Part shown: positions 42,117 through 49,945 of the stretch, in pieces | Numbering within the stretch: position 1 is the first letter of the stretch | Layout: every line of letters begins with the position of its first letter | Source: Paraburkholderia sabiae | GTDB lineage: Bacteria > Pseudomonadota > Gammaproteobacteria > Burkholderiales > Burkholderiaceae | Assembly: GCF_030412785.1 (NCBI RefSeq) | Contig: NZ_CP125295.1 | Coordinates: 248,001 to 312,000, forward strand | Length of the DNA: 64,000 nt | Direction: 5' to 3' | Notes under the pieces: model-generated | What the model was told of the DNA's origin: nothing | Seen by the model: the letters and a program-made list of their open reading frames with translations, nothing else | Databases searched by the model: none | Made by a program: the position numbers and the translations under genes

Positions 42117-43277
42117 ATGGCTGACAAGCCGTGGCAGCGTCGTCCGTCGGCGTTCGCGAGGCAGGCGCTGGTGCTGTATGCGGCGCTGATCGTGTATGGA
42201 TCGTGGTATCCGTTCTATGGCTGGCGCTCGCTCGGCCTCGGGCCGCTCGACTATCTGTTCGATCCCGTTCCGCAATACCTGACCGCTTTCGATGTCGTGA
42301 CGAACGTGCTCGGCTACATGCCGTTCGGCGCGCTCGTCGTGCTCGCCGTTTATCCGCGCTGGCGCGGCGCGCTTGCCGTCGCGTTCGCGTTCGGGCTCGG
42401 CACGCTGCTGTCAGGCGTGATGGAAGCGGTGCAAACCTATCTGCCGACGCGCGTCGCGTCGAATCTCGATCTCGCGGCGAATGCGCTGGGCGCGCTGTTC
42501 GGCGCGACGCTGATGTCGCCGCTGACGGGCGCGCTGCTCGATCGCGGGATGCTGCGCCGGATGCGCTTTCTCTGGTTCGAACGCGACAGCACGGCTGTGA
42601 TCGGCCTCGCGGCTTTGTGGCCGTTCGCGACGATGTATCCGTCGCCATTGCTGCTCGGGCTCGGCACATGGCCGCGCGAGTTGTGGCTGCGCTCCGATTC
42701 GACGATGCAGGACGCGTTGCTCGCGTGGACGCCCGCTGCGTGGCACGTGCCCGCGTGGCCCGCGCTTGCCGCGGCGTGGATGCCCGACGACGCGTGGGAA
42801 GCCGTCATCACGGCGCTCAACCTGCTGGCGGCGGGCGCGCTCGCGTCGCTGCCGATGCGCGAGCGCGCGCCGCGCGTGCGCCTTTTGATCGCGTTCGTCG
42901 TGGCGACGCTCGCGGTGAAAGCGGGCGCGACCTTCCTGCAATCGCAATCGGGGCTCGCGTTCAACTGGGCGACGCCGGGCGCGCTGATCGGCCTTGTCAG
43001 CGGCTTTGTCGCGATGTTGCTGACGTTGAAGCTGCCGCGCAGTTCGCGCGCCGCGCTCGCGGCCGTTGCGCTCGGCCTGTCGCTCGTGTTCGTCAATCTG
43101 CTACCCGTGAATCCGTATTTCGACGTCGTGCTCGCCGACTGGCGGCAAGGGCGCTATCTGCATTTCAACGGGCTCGCGCGCTGGCTCGCGTGGATGTGGC
43201 CGTATGCTGTGCTCGTGTGGGTCGGTTTGTCGGCGGAACGGGCATTGCTGTCGAAACGGCGCGGGTCGCGCGCGTGA
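42117..43277 (+). CDS. VanZ-family membrane protein
   Basis: 386 residues with about nine to ten hydrophobic segments. The N-terminal VanZ-like half shows YGSWYPFYGWR, a typical start, then DVVTNVLGYMPFGALVVL and VRVASNLDLAANALGALFG, matching the VanZ/DUF2809 motif. The C-terminal half (about 215-386) is extra membrane sequence beyond the basic VanZ domain. The function of VanZ proteins outside teicoplanin resistance is unclear. It follows the lipoprotein gene by 30 bp and may share its transcript. Confidence 0.8.
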   Translation: MADKPWQRRPSAFARQALVLYAALIVYGSWYPFYGWRSLGLGPLDYLFDPVPQYLTAFDVVTNVLGYMPFGALVVLAVYPRWRGALAVAFAFGLGTLLSGVMEAVQTYLPTRVASNLDLAANALGALFGATLMSPLTGALLDRGMLRRMRFLWFERDSTAVIGLAALWPFATMYPSPLLLGLGTWPRELWLRSDSTMQDALLAWTPAAWHVPAWPALAAAWMPDDAWEAVITALNLLAAGALASLPMRERAPRVRLLIAFVVATLAVKAGATFLQSQSGLAFNWATPGALIGLVSGFVAMLLTLKLPRSSRAALAAVALGLSLVFVNLLPVNPYFDVVLADWRQGRYLHFNGLARWLAWMWPYAVLVWVGLSAERALLSKRRGSRA

Positions 43278-43310
43278 CGGCGCGTCAGCAGCGATCTGCG
43301 ATGTTCGAGC

Positions 43311-43331
43311 CCCGTCGTTATAATCGACGGG
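43311..43331 (+). promoter_or_regulatory. Perfect 7-bp dyad framing a TATAAT -10 box
   Basis: CCCGTCG (43311-43317) and CGACGGG (43325-43331) flank TTATAAT exactly, with TATAAT at 43319-43324. It lies about 80 bp upstream of the ferredoxin-like gene. A dyad centred on a -10 box is what a repressor site looks like; no clear -35 is seen. Confidence 0.5.
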
Positions 43332-43407
43332 ACCTCTTATCCCTGCTTCCGGCGGGCCGCGCAATGCATGCTGCGCGCCTCGCGACGGATCTCACACGTC
43401 AGCCATC

Positions 43408-43731
43408 ATGGATTCCTTCTTCAAGCATCACGTCTTTTTCTGTCTGAACCAGCGCGAACCGGGCGCGTCGCGTCCTAGCTGCGCGAACTGCAATGCGCAG
43501 GAAATGCAGGAATACGCGAAGAAACGCGTGAAGCAGCTCGGCCTTGCCGGTCCCGGCCAGGTGCGTATCAACAAGTCGGGGTGTCTGGACCGCTGCGAGG
43601 AAGGTCCGACCATCGTCGTGTATCCGGAAGGCGTCTGGTACACGTACGTCGACAAGACCGATATCGACGAAATCGTCGATTCGCATCTGGCAAACGGCAA
43701 GATCGTCGAGCGGCTGCTGATCGACCGTTGA
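43408..43731 (+). CDS. Thioredoxin-like [2Fe-2S] ferredoxin
   Basis: 107 residues, cytoplasmic. Cysteines at Cys12, Cys25, Cys59 and Cys63 (with Cys28 extra) fit the CxnC...CxxxC arrangement of thioredoxin-fold 2Fe-2S ferredoxins, and the IVVYPEGVWYTYVDKTDIDEIVDSHL tail is typical of that family. It is a possible electron carrier of unknown partner; the genes beside it (VanZ, hydrolase) give no hint. A TATAAT framed by a dyad lies about 80 bp upstream. Confidence 0.87.
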   Translation: MDSFFKHHVFFCLNQREPGASRPSCANCNAQEMQEYAKKRVKQLGLAGPGQVRINKSGCLDRCEEGPTIVVYPEGVWYTYVDKTDIDEIVDSHLANGKIVERLLIDR

Positions 43732-43764
43732 TCCACTGCTAACCGCGTCACCTGTCCACACAAG

Positions 43765-44409
43765 ATGAACGTACACACGAAGAAATATCTGATCGACGGC
43801 CCGGTGGGCAAGATCGAAGTGGCCGTCGACGCCCCCGACGCCAGCCGCGACGGCGGCGCTGCGCCGCGCGGCATCGCGCTCGTCGCGCATCCGCATCCGC
43901 TCTTTGGCGGCACGATGGACAACAAGGTCGCGCAGACGCTCGCGCGCACGCTGGTCGGGCTGAACTACATCACATATCGCTCGAATTTTCGGGGCGTCGG
44001 CGAAACGCAGGGCACGCATGACGCGGGCGTCGGCGAACGCGACGACTTGCGCGCCGTGCTCGACCACATGCGCGCGCAGCCGGGTCAGGCCGATCTGCCG
44101 CTCGTGCTCGCGGGCTTTTCGTTCGGCACGTTCGTGCTGTCGCACGTTGCCGCGCGGCTGCGCGAGGAAGGGCAGGAGATCGAGCGGATGGTGTTCGTCG
44201 GCACGGCGGCGAGCCGCTGGGACGTCGCGCCCGTGCCGGAAAACACGCTCGTGATTCACGGCGAAACCGACGATACGGTGCCGATCCAGTCGGTTTTCGA
44301 CTGGGCGCAGCCGCAGGAACTGCCCGTCGTCGTGATTCCGGGCGCCGAGCATTTTCTGCATCGCAAGCTGCATATTCTGAAGCGCATCATCGTCGACGCG
44401 TGGCGTTGA
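43765..44409 (+). CDS. Alpha/beta hydrolase (YtxM/CocE-type small esterase family)
   Basis: 214 residues. Small alpha/beta hydrolase with HPHPLFGGTMDN (about 42-53), RSNFRGVGETQG, nucleophile elbow GFSFG (Ser119), a late Asp in HGETDDTVP and His in GAEHFLHRKLH. This pattern is known from an uncharacterised family related to dienelactone hydrolases. The gene lies 33 bp after the ferredoxin stop, so it is probably in the same transcript. Confidence 0.87.
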   Translation: MNVHTKKYLIDGPVGKIEVAVDAPDASRDGGAAPRGIALVAHPHPLFGGTMDNKVAQTLARTLVGLNYITYRSNFRGVGETQGTHDAGVGERDDLRAVLDHMRAQPGQADLPLVLAGFSFGTFVLSHVAARLREEGQEIERMVFVGTAASRWDVAPVPENTLVIHGETDDTVPIQSVFDWAQPQELPVVVIPGAEHFLHRKLHILKRIIVDAWR

Positions 44410-44459
44410 TTACGCCTCGCTGACGTATCCGGAAAATAAGCGAAAAAATGACCGGAATA

Positions 44460-44482
44460 ATGAGCGGCCGCGTGCCGCTCAT
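44460..44482. repeat. Perfect 9-bp inverted repeat
   Basis: ATGAGCGGC (44460-44468), 5-base loop, GCCGCTCAT (44474-44482), 50 bp after the hydrolase stop. There is no T-run on the plus strand; a weak one on the minus strand. It may be a terminator-like element for the hydrolase transcript. Confidence 0.4.
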
Positions 44483-44551
44483 GTTGCAAAAAACCCTCGG
44501 AAATAGCGGGAAAACTCAAAGGCGTAGGGCAAATTGTCAGGCGGCCGCGCG

Positions 44552-44557
44552 TATAAT
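44552..44557 (+). promoter_or_regulatory. Candidate -10 box (TATAAT) for dacC
   Basis: Exact consensus -10 hexamer in the gap before dacC, leading to a predicted 5' leader of about 245 bases. A -35 at proper spacing is not recognisable. Confidence 0.35.
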
Positions 44558-44806
44558 GAGCGCTCTTTTTTGGGCGCAGCGTTGCCCGTCTGGTGGATCG
44601 AATCGCCTTGCTCGTGAGTTCATGGCGGCGAATTCGGCGCGAGATGCGAGGCGCGCTGCGCGAACCGACCGCGTGGCAGACAGTCTGACGAGCAGTCGAA
44701 ACGACGCCGCTTCCTTGCGGCGGCGACTGTTAGTCCGGCATCACGCGAATCCTCCGAACTGCGCACCCTTTTGCGCGCCCAGCACATTTCTGCCCGAATC
44801 CACCCT

Positions 44807-46036
44807 ATGCGCTTTTCGAACTCCGGCTCCGTCAGCCTCGCCCGTCTCGCTTCCTTCGTTCCGCAATCCGCCGCCAGCAAATTCGCGCTGGGTCTCGCGC
44901 TGCCGGCCGCGCTGGTCGCCGGCACCGCGTTCGCGCAAGTGCCGCCGCCGGGCGTGAACGCACGCTCGTGGGTGCTCGTCGATGCCACCAGCAACCAGGT
45001 GCTCGCTTCCGCCAATGCCGATGAGCGCGTGGAACCGGCTTCGCTGACCAAGCTGATGACCGCGTATCTCACGTTCGAAGCGCTGGCGTCGAAGAAGATC
45101 ACGATGGATCAGTCGATCAATCCGAGCGAAGCGGTGCGCCGCGTGCGCAACGACGAATCGCGCATGTTCATCGAGGCGAACAAGCCCGTGACGGTGCACG
45201 ACCTCGTGTACGGCATGATCGTGCAGTCGGGTAACGACGCCGCGATCGCGCTGGCCGAACTGGTCGGCGGCAGCGAAGCGCAGTTCGTCAACATGATGAA
45301 CGCGGAAGCGCAAAAGCTCGGCATGAAGAACACGCACTTCGCCGATGTGAACGGCATGCCCGATCCGCAGCACTACACGACGGCGGGCGACCTCGCCATC
45401 CTGTCGGCGCGCCTGATCCGCGACTACCCGGATTACTACAACATCTTCTCGGTCAAGGAATTCACGTATAACAAGATCAAGCAGCCGAACCGCAACCGTC
45501 TGCTGTGGATCGACCCGACCGTCGACGGCCTGAAGACGGGTCACACGCAAGCGGCCGGCTACTGCCTGATCGCGAGCGCGAAGCGTTCGCTGCCGGGCGT
45601 CCCCGATGCGTCGCGCCGTCTGGTGTCGGTGATGATGGGCGAGCAGAAGGAACACGACCGCGTGCAGGACAGCCTGAAGATGCTGAACTACGGCTACTCC
45701 GCGTACGACGCGGTGCGCCTGTACAAGGCGAATCAGGTCGTCGAGACGCCGCGCGTCTACAAGGGCTCGCAAGACACCGTGAAGCTCGGCGTGACGACCG
45801 ACCAGTACATCACGCTGCCGAAGGGCATGGCCGACAAGGTCAAGCCGCAGGTCGAGCACGCCGAACCGCTGATCGCGCCGATTTCGCAGGGCCAGCAGGT
45901 CGGCACGGTGAAGTTCGTCGCCGACGGCAAGACGCTCGCGCAAGTGCCGCTCGTCGCGCTGCAGGCTGTGCCGCAGGCGGGCATCGTCGGCCGCGTGTGG
46001 GATTCGATGATGCTGATGTTCAACAAGAAGAAGTAA
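44807..46036 (+). CDS. dacC: D-alanyl-D-alanine carboxypeptidase (PBP5/6 type)
   Basis: Removes the terminal D-Ala of peptidoglycan stem peptides. 409 residues from the ATG at 44807 (MRFSNSGSVS), with a signal peptide ending AFA-QV near residue 43. The penicillin-binding motifs are SLTK (Ser79, Lys82), SGN (141-143) and KTG in DGLKTGHT. A C-terminal PBP5-like domain and a terminal amphipathic helix (IVGRVWDSMMLMFNKKK) that anchors the protein to the inner membrane complete it. The symbol dacA/dacC is used interchangeably for this type. Confidence 0.95.
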   Translation: MRFSNSGSVSLARLASFVPQSAASKFALGLALPAALVAGTAFAQVPPPGVNARSWVLVDATSNQVLASANADERVEPASLTKLMTAYLTFEALASKKITMDQSINPSEAVRRVRNDESRMFIEANKPVTVHDLVYGMIVQSGNDAAIALAELVGGSEAQFVNMMNAEAQKLGMKNTHFADVNGMPDPQHYTTAGDLAILSARLIRDYPDYYNIFSVKEFTYNKIKQPNRNRLLWIDPTVDGLKTGHTQAAGYCLIASAKRSLPGVPDASRRLVSVMMGEQKEHDRVQDSLKMLNYGYSAYDAVRLYKANQVVETPRVYKGSQDTVKLGVTTDQYITLPKGMADKVKPQVEHAEPLIAPISQGQQVGTVKFVADGKTLAQVPLVALQAVPQAGIVGRVWDSMMLMFNKKK

Positions 46037-46132
46037 GCCGTAGACAAGTCGAAAAGCAAGAATCTGCGGCTTGCTTTTTCGCCGCGCGCAATCATATAGG
46101 GTGATTGCGTGCGGTGAGTAAAGGAGTCGAGG

Positions 46133-46402
46133 ATGAGTCCCGTGAACGAATCATTGATAGATTTTCCGTGCGATTTCCCCATCAAGGTGATGGGCAAGTC
46201 GCACCCGGATTTCCAGACGACGATCGTCGAGGTGATCCGCCAGTTCGACGGCGAATTCGACGCGGAGCGTGTCGAAGTGCGGCCGTCGAGCGGCGGCAAC
46301 TACACCGGTTTGACGGTGACGGTGCGGGCGCTGAATCGCGAGCATCTGGACGACATTTATCGGGCGCTGACCGGGCATCCGATGGTCAAGGTGGTGCTGT
46401 AA
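46133..46402 (+). CDS. DUF493/UPF0250 protein (YbeD-like)
   Basis: 89-residue ferredoxin-like-fold protein, YbeD family: LIDFPCDFPIKVMGKSHPDF start and HLDDIYRALTGHPMVKVVL end. Its usual company is lipB, which here is 1.5 kb downstream, beyond the LysR and DUF2917 genes. An ACT-like regulatory role has been proposed for the family but is not proven. A Shine-Dalgarno-like AAGGAG lies 9-14 bp upstream. Confidence 0.9.
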   Translation: MSPVNESLIDFPCDFPIKVMGKSHPDFQTTIVEVIRQFDGEFDAERVEVRPSSGGNYTGLTVTVRALNREHLDDIYRALTGHPMVKVVL

Positions 46403-46426
46403 TTCTCGGCGAGTGGGCGGCGCGTG

Positions 46427-47431
46427 TCAGCGCTCCGCCTGCGCAGCCGGAAGCTGGACGTGCAATGCGTTCGGTTCACGCGTGTCGGCGCCATCCGTCG
46501 CCGAGCGCATCGCATTCTCGGTGCACGCTTTCTCGAATAGCAGCCTGAAGCGCCCGACTTCATCGAACACCCAATCCCGAAACGCCTTCACACGCGCTGT
46601 CTGCATCAACTGCGGCGTGCAGATGAAGTAGTACTGCCACGGGCTCGGTCCGTCGATATCGAACAGCCGCACGAGCCGGCCGGCCGCGACTTCGTGCATG
46701 GCCAGCGAACGGCGCGTGAGCGCGACGCCCTGTCCATCGATCGCCGCCTGCAGCAGATTCGACGAATCTTGATACAGCACGCCGCGCTTCGGCTCGGGCA
46801 AGTCGGTCAGACCAGCCGCGTCGAACCACGGACGCCATAGCTCGTCGTCGGAACGCAGCAGCGGCACGTTTGCGAGATCGGCGGGCGTTTTCGGCAGATT
46901 GCCGCCGTTGAACGTCGGTGAACACGCGGGGAAAAACACTTCTTCGAGCAGCAATTCCGCATGCAGCCCCGGATAGTCGCCGTAGCCGAAGCGGATCGCG
47001 CAATCGACGTCGTCGCGGGCGAAATCGGTCAGCGCGTTGGTCGACAGCAGTTCGAGATCCCACTGCGGATTCGCCTCGATGAACCGGCCGATGCGCGGCG
47101 TCACCCAGCGCGCCGCGAACGACGACAGCATCGACACGACGAGCCGCCTGTCGCGGTCGCCGGCGCGAATCTCGCGCGTCGCTTCCGCCAGCGAAATCAG
47201 CGCCGTGCGCACCTGCGCGGCGTAACGGCGGCCGATATCGGTGAGCCGCACGCGCTTGCCGTCGCGCGCGAACAGCTTCACGCCGAGTTCCTCTTCGAGC
47301 GCGCGGATCTGATGGCTGACGGCGCCATGCGTGACGTACAGCTCGTCGGCGGCGCGCGAGAAGCTCTCGTGGCGGGCAGCGGCCTCGAAGGCCTTGATCG
47401 CGTTCAGTGCAGGTAGTTGACGGAGATCCAT
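46427..47431 (-). CDS. LysR-family regulator, GcvA-like
   Basis: 334 residues from the ATG at 47429-47431 (MDLRQLPALNAIKAFEAAARHESFSRAADEL). The N-terminal winged HTH is followed by the GcvA-type effector domain with SMLSSFAARWVTPRIGRF and DCAIRFGYGDYPGLHAELLLEE. The C-terminal tail after about residue 300 is longer than in GcvA. It is divergent from the DUF2917 gene, with 98 bp between the starts and a dyad in between, so DUF2917 is the obvious first target. Confidence 0.92.
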   Translation of the reverse strand: MDLRQLPALNAIKAFEAAARHESFSRAADELYVTHGAVSHQIRALEEELGVKLFARDGKRVRLTDIGRRYAAQVRTALISLAEATREIRAGDRDRRLVVSMLSSFAARWVTPRIGRFIEANPQWDLELLSTNALTDFARDDVDCAIRFGYGDYPGLHAELLLEEVFFPACSPTFNGGNLPKTPADLANVPLLRSDDELWRPWFDAAGLTDLPEPKRGVLYQDSSNLLQAAIDGQGVALTRRSLAMHEVAAGRLVRLFDIDGPSPWQYYFICTPQLMQTARVKAFRDWVFDEVGRFRLLFEKACTENAMRSATDGADTREPNALHVQLPAAQAER

Positions 47432-47436
47432 CGCAA

Positions 47437-47460
47437 TTTTTCTCACATAACCGTGAAAAA
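47437..47460. promoter_or_regulatory. Imperfect dyad in the LysR/DUF2917 divergent region
   Basis: TTTTTCTCAC (47437-47446) and GTGAAAAA (47453-47460) are near-complementary around a 6-base centre (one mismatch). Such a dyad near the start of a LysR gene is a plausible autoregulatory site. Confidence 0.4.
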
Positions 47461-47529
47461 TGATCGTTTGGCGTAAACCCTTGTCACGCCTACGATTGTA
47501 GCCATGAAACGATTTTTGGCGAGGCCATC

Positions 47530-47856
47530 ATGCGAGAAATTTCCTCTAGCATCACGTTTGAAATCGTAGCCGGTGAAACCGTTCCGATGAAGGTCACCCG
47601 CAGCACGCGGCTGGCCGTGTCGGGCGGCGCGGTGTGGGTGACGCGCAGCGACGATGTTGAAGATTACTGGCTCGAACCGGGCAAAACGCTGCGTCTGCGG
47701 CGCGGCGAGCGGCTGTGGCTGTCCGTCGAGCGCGGCACGCAGGCGCGAGTCGCATTCCACGTGCCGACGCGGCCGGATCAAAAGGCGCTCAACTGGTTCG
47801 CGCGGGTCGGCGATCGGTTCGGGGCGTGGCTGCGCTCCGGATGGCGCACCGTCTGA
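47530..47856 (+). CDS. DUF2917 protein
   Basis: 108 residues. The core (about 3-75; FEIVAGETVPMKVTRSTRLAV, GGAVWVTRSDDVEDYWLEPGKTLRLRRGERLWLSVE) matches DUF2917, a small cupin-like family. The basic C-terminus (QKALNWFARVGDRFGAWLRSGWRTV) is amphipathic. Function unknown. The only context clue is the divergent LysR regulator. Translation begins with a good GAGG-type ribosome site. Confidence 0.87.
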   Translation: MREISSSITFEIVAGETVPMKVTRSTRLAVSGGAVWVTRSDDVEDYWLEPGKTLRLRRGERLWLSVERGTQARVAFHVPTRPDQKALNWFARVGDRFGAWLRSGWRTV

Positions 47857-47929
47857 TTCACAAATCAGATCCCACTTATTGCCTTCGCGCTCGGCGAGGC
47901 ACGCCGGATTTCGGTAAACTGCCGCAATC

Positions 47930-48697
47930 ATGTGTGCCACGCCGGTTTCACCTTCCCCCGAATCTTCCAGTCCTGTCGAGCCCGTCGCTGCTGGGTCTGA
48001 CGCAGCCGCGCAGCCGGTGATCGTGCGCTGGCGCGGGTCGGAGGACTATCAGGCCAGCTTCGACGCGATGCGCGCGTTCACCGATTCGCGCACGTCCGAA
48101 ACATCGGACGAAATCTGGCTGGTCGAACATCCGCCCGTTTTTACGCTCGGCCAGGCCGGCGATCCCGCGCATCTGCTGGCCGCCGACAGCGGCATTCCGC
48201 TCGTCAAGGTCGATCGCGGGGGACAGATCACGTATCACGGTCCGGGCCAGGTGGTCGGTTATCTGCTGCTCGATTTGCGGCGTCGCAAGCTGATGGTGCG
48301 CGAGCTGGTGACGCGGATCGAGCAGGCCGTGATTGACACTCTCGCGGCGTATAATCTCGCCGGTGAACGCAAGGCGGGCGCGCCGGGCATCTACGTTTCG
48401 CCCGATCAGCCGAACGCCGGGCTGCACGCCGGCGCGAAGATCGCCGCGCTGGGCCTGAAGATCCGTAATGGTTGCAGCTATCACGGCGTCAGCCTGAACG
48501 TGAAAATGGACCTGCAGCCGTTTCTCGCCATCAATCCGTGTGGTTACGCGGGGCTCGAAACAGTCGACATGGCGACGCTCGGCGTCGCAGCCGGCTGGGA
48601 CGACGTAGCCCGAACCCTTGCAGCAAGCCTCATCGCCAACATCGACGGCATCCCCGCAGCCGTCGGCCAACCGCAGGCCGGTGCCATCACCGCCTGA
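47930..48697 (+). CDS. lipB: Octanoyl-[ACP]:protein N-octanoyltransferase LipB
   Basis: First enzyme of lipoate assembly: moves octanoyl from ACP to a Lys of lipoyl domains. 255 residues, with an N-terminal extension of about 25 residues before the core. [24 protein letters not shown] is the family hallmark. The catalytic Lys lies in GAKIAALG and the Cys in [13 protein letters not shown]. The stop is 14 bp from the lipA start, so the two are co-transcribed. Confidence 0.96.
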   Translation: MCATPVSPSPESSSPVEPVAAGSDAAAQPVIVRWRGSEDYQASFDAMRAFTDSRTSETSDEIWLVEHPPVFTLGQAGDPAHLLAADSGIPLVKVDRGGQITYHGPGQVVGYLLLDLRRRKLMVRELVTRIEQAVIDTLAAYNLAGERKAGAPGIYVSPDQPNAGLHAGAKIAALGLKIRNGCSYHGVSLNVKMDLQPFLAINPCGYAGLETVDMATLGVAAGWDDVARTLAASLIANIDGIPAAVGQPQAGAITA

Positions 48698-48710
48698 CTG
48701 GAACGAACGA

Positions 48711-49712
48711 ATGACTGACGTTACCGCGAATCCCGCAGCCTCGAGTCCCGTCAACGGCGCTGCTCCCGCAGCTTACGACGCTACCGCCAAGCAGAAGGCG
48801 CAAGCCAAGACCGCGCGCATTCCGATCAAGATCGTCCCCATCGAAAAGCTGAAGAAGCCCGACTGGATCCGCGTGAAGGCCGCGACGGGCAATTCGCGTT
48901 TCTACGAGATCAAGCAGATTTTGCGCGAACACAATCTGCATACGGTGTGCGAAGAAGCGAGCTGCCCGAACATCGGCGAATGCTTCGGCAAGGGCACCGC
49001 GACGTTCATGATCATGGGCGACAAGTGCACGCGCCGCTGCCCGTTCTGCGACGTCGGTCACGGCCGTCCCGATCCGCTCGATCCGGAAGAACCGGGCAAC
49101 CTCGCGCGCACCATCGCTGCGCTGAAGCTCAAGTACGTGGTGATCACCAGCGTCGACCGCGACGATCTGCGTGACGGCGGTGCGGCGCATTTCGTCGAGT
49201 GCATTCAGAAAACGCGCGAGCTGTCGCCGGAAACGCGCATCGAAATTCTGACGCCGGACTTCCGCGGCCGTCTCGATCGCGCGATCGGCATTCTGAATGC
49301 GGCGCCGCCCGATGTGATGAACCACAACCTCGAAACGGTGCCGCGTCTGTACAAGGAAGCGCGCCCGGGTTCGGACTACGCGCATTCGCTGAAGCTGCTG
49401 AAGGACTTCAAGGCGCTGCATCCGAACGTCGCGACGAAATCCGGTCTGATGGTCGGCCTCGGCGAAACGGAAGAAGAGATCCTGCAAGTGATGCGCGATC
49501 TGCGCGAGCACAACGTGGACATGTTGACGATCGGCCAGTATCTGCAGCCGTCCGAGCACCATTTGCCCGTGCGCGCGTATGTGCATCCGGACACGTTCAA
49601 GATGTACGAAGAAGAAGCGTACAAGATGGGCTTCACGCACGCGGCCGTCGGCGCAATGGTGCGTTCGAGCTATCACGCCGATGTGCAGGCACATGATGCC
49701 GGTGTGGTCTGA
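48711..49712 (+). CDS. lipA: Lipoyl synthase LipA
   Basis: Radical SAM enzyme inserting two sulfurs into the octanoyl chain. 333 residues from the ATG at 48711; an upstream in-frame ATG (48618) lies within lipB. Auxiliary cluster [12 protein letters not shown] (Cys80, Cys85, Cys91) and the radical SAM cluster CTRRCPFC (Cys106, Cys110, Cys113) are both complete; the C-terminal RSSYHAD supplies the Ser ligand. It is followed by a strong terminator, ending the lipBA unit. Confidence 0.97.
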   Translation: MTDVTANPAASSPVNGAAPAAYDATAKQKAQAKTARIPIKIVPIEKLKKPDWIRVKAATGNSRFYEIKQILREHNLHTVCEEASCPNIGECFGKGTATFMIMGDKCTRRCPFCDVGHGRPDPLDPEEPGNLARTIAALKLKYVVITSVDRDDLRDGGAAHFVECIQKTRELSPETRIEILTPDFRGRLDRAIGILNAAPPDVMNHNLETVPRLYKEARPGSDYAHSLKLLKDFKALHPNVATKSGLMVGLGETEEEILQVMRDLREHNVDMLTIGQYLQPSEHHLPVRAYVHPDTFKMYEEEAYKMGFTHAAVGAMVRSSYHADVQAHDAGVV

Positions 49713-49741
49713 ACGTCGACCGCACTAGCAGCAGCTTGAAG

Positions 49742-49767
49742 AAAAAGCCCGCGAAAGCGGGCTTTTT
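49742..49767 (+). terminator. Rho-independent terminator after lipA
   Basis: AAAAAGCCCGC, GAAA loop, GCGGGCTTTTTT; perfect stem with A-run and T-run. Confidence 0.94.
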
Positions 49768-49945
49768 TGTTTTCGGCGACGGGTGGCGCGTGTACACAAT
49801 CTGTTGCAAATGCCACAAAACAGCAAAACGCACAAAAGTACAAAAACGCAGAATTGTGCAACACTAGGCAGCAAGAGTTCGGGACGCATGCGTCCAGTCA
49901 TGACGGCGCAGGCATCCTGGGCAATCGCGGGAGTCCTGGTGCGTC

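Larger units (their letters stand above)
44410..44806. other. 397-bp intergenic region upstream of dacC
   Basis: No gene is supported. It holds a perfect inverted repeat (44460-44482) and a TATAAT (44552-44557) that is the best -10 candidate for dacC; the matching -35 is poor (TTGTCA lies only 12 bp away). An AT-rich stretch spans about 44430-44540. Confidence 0.5.
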
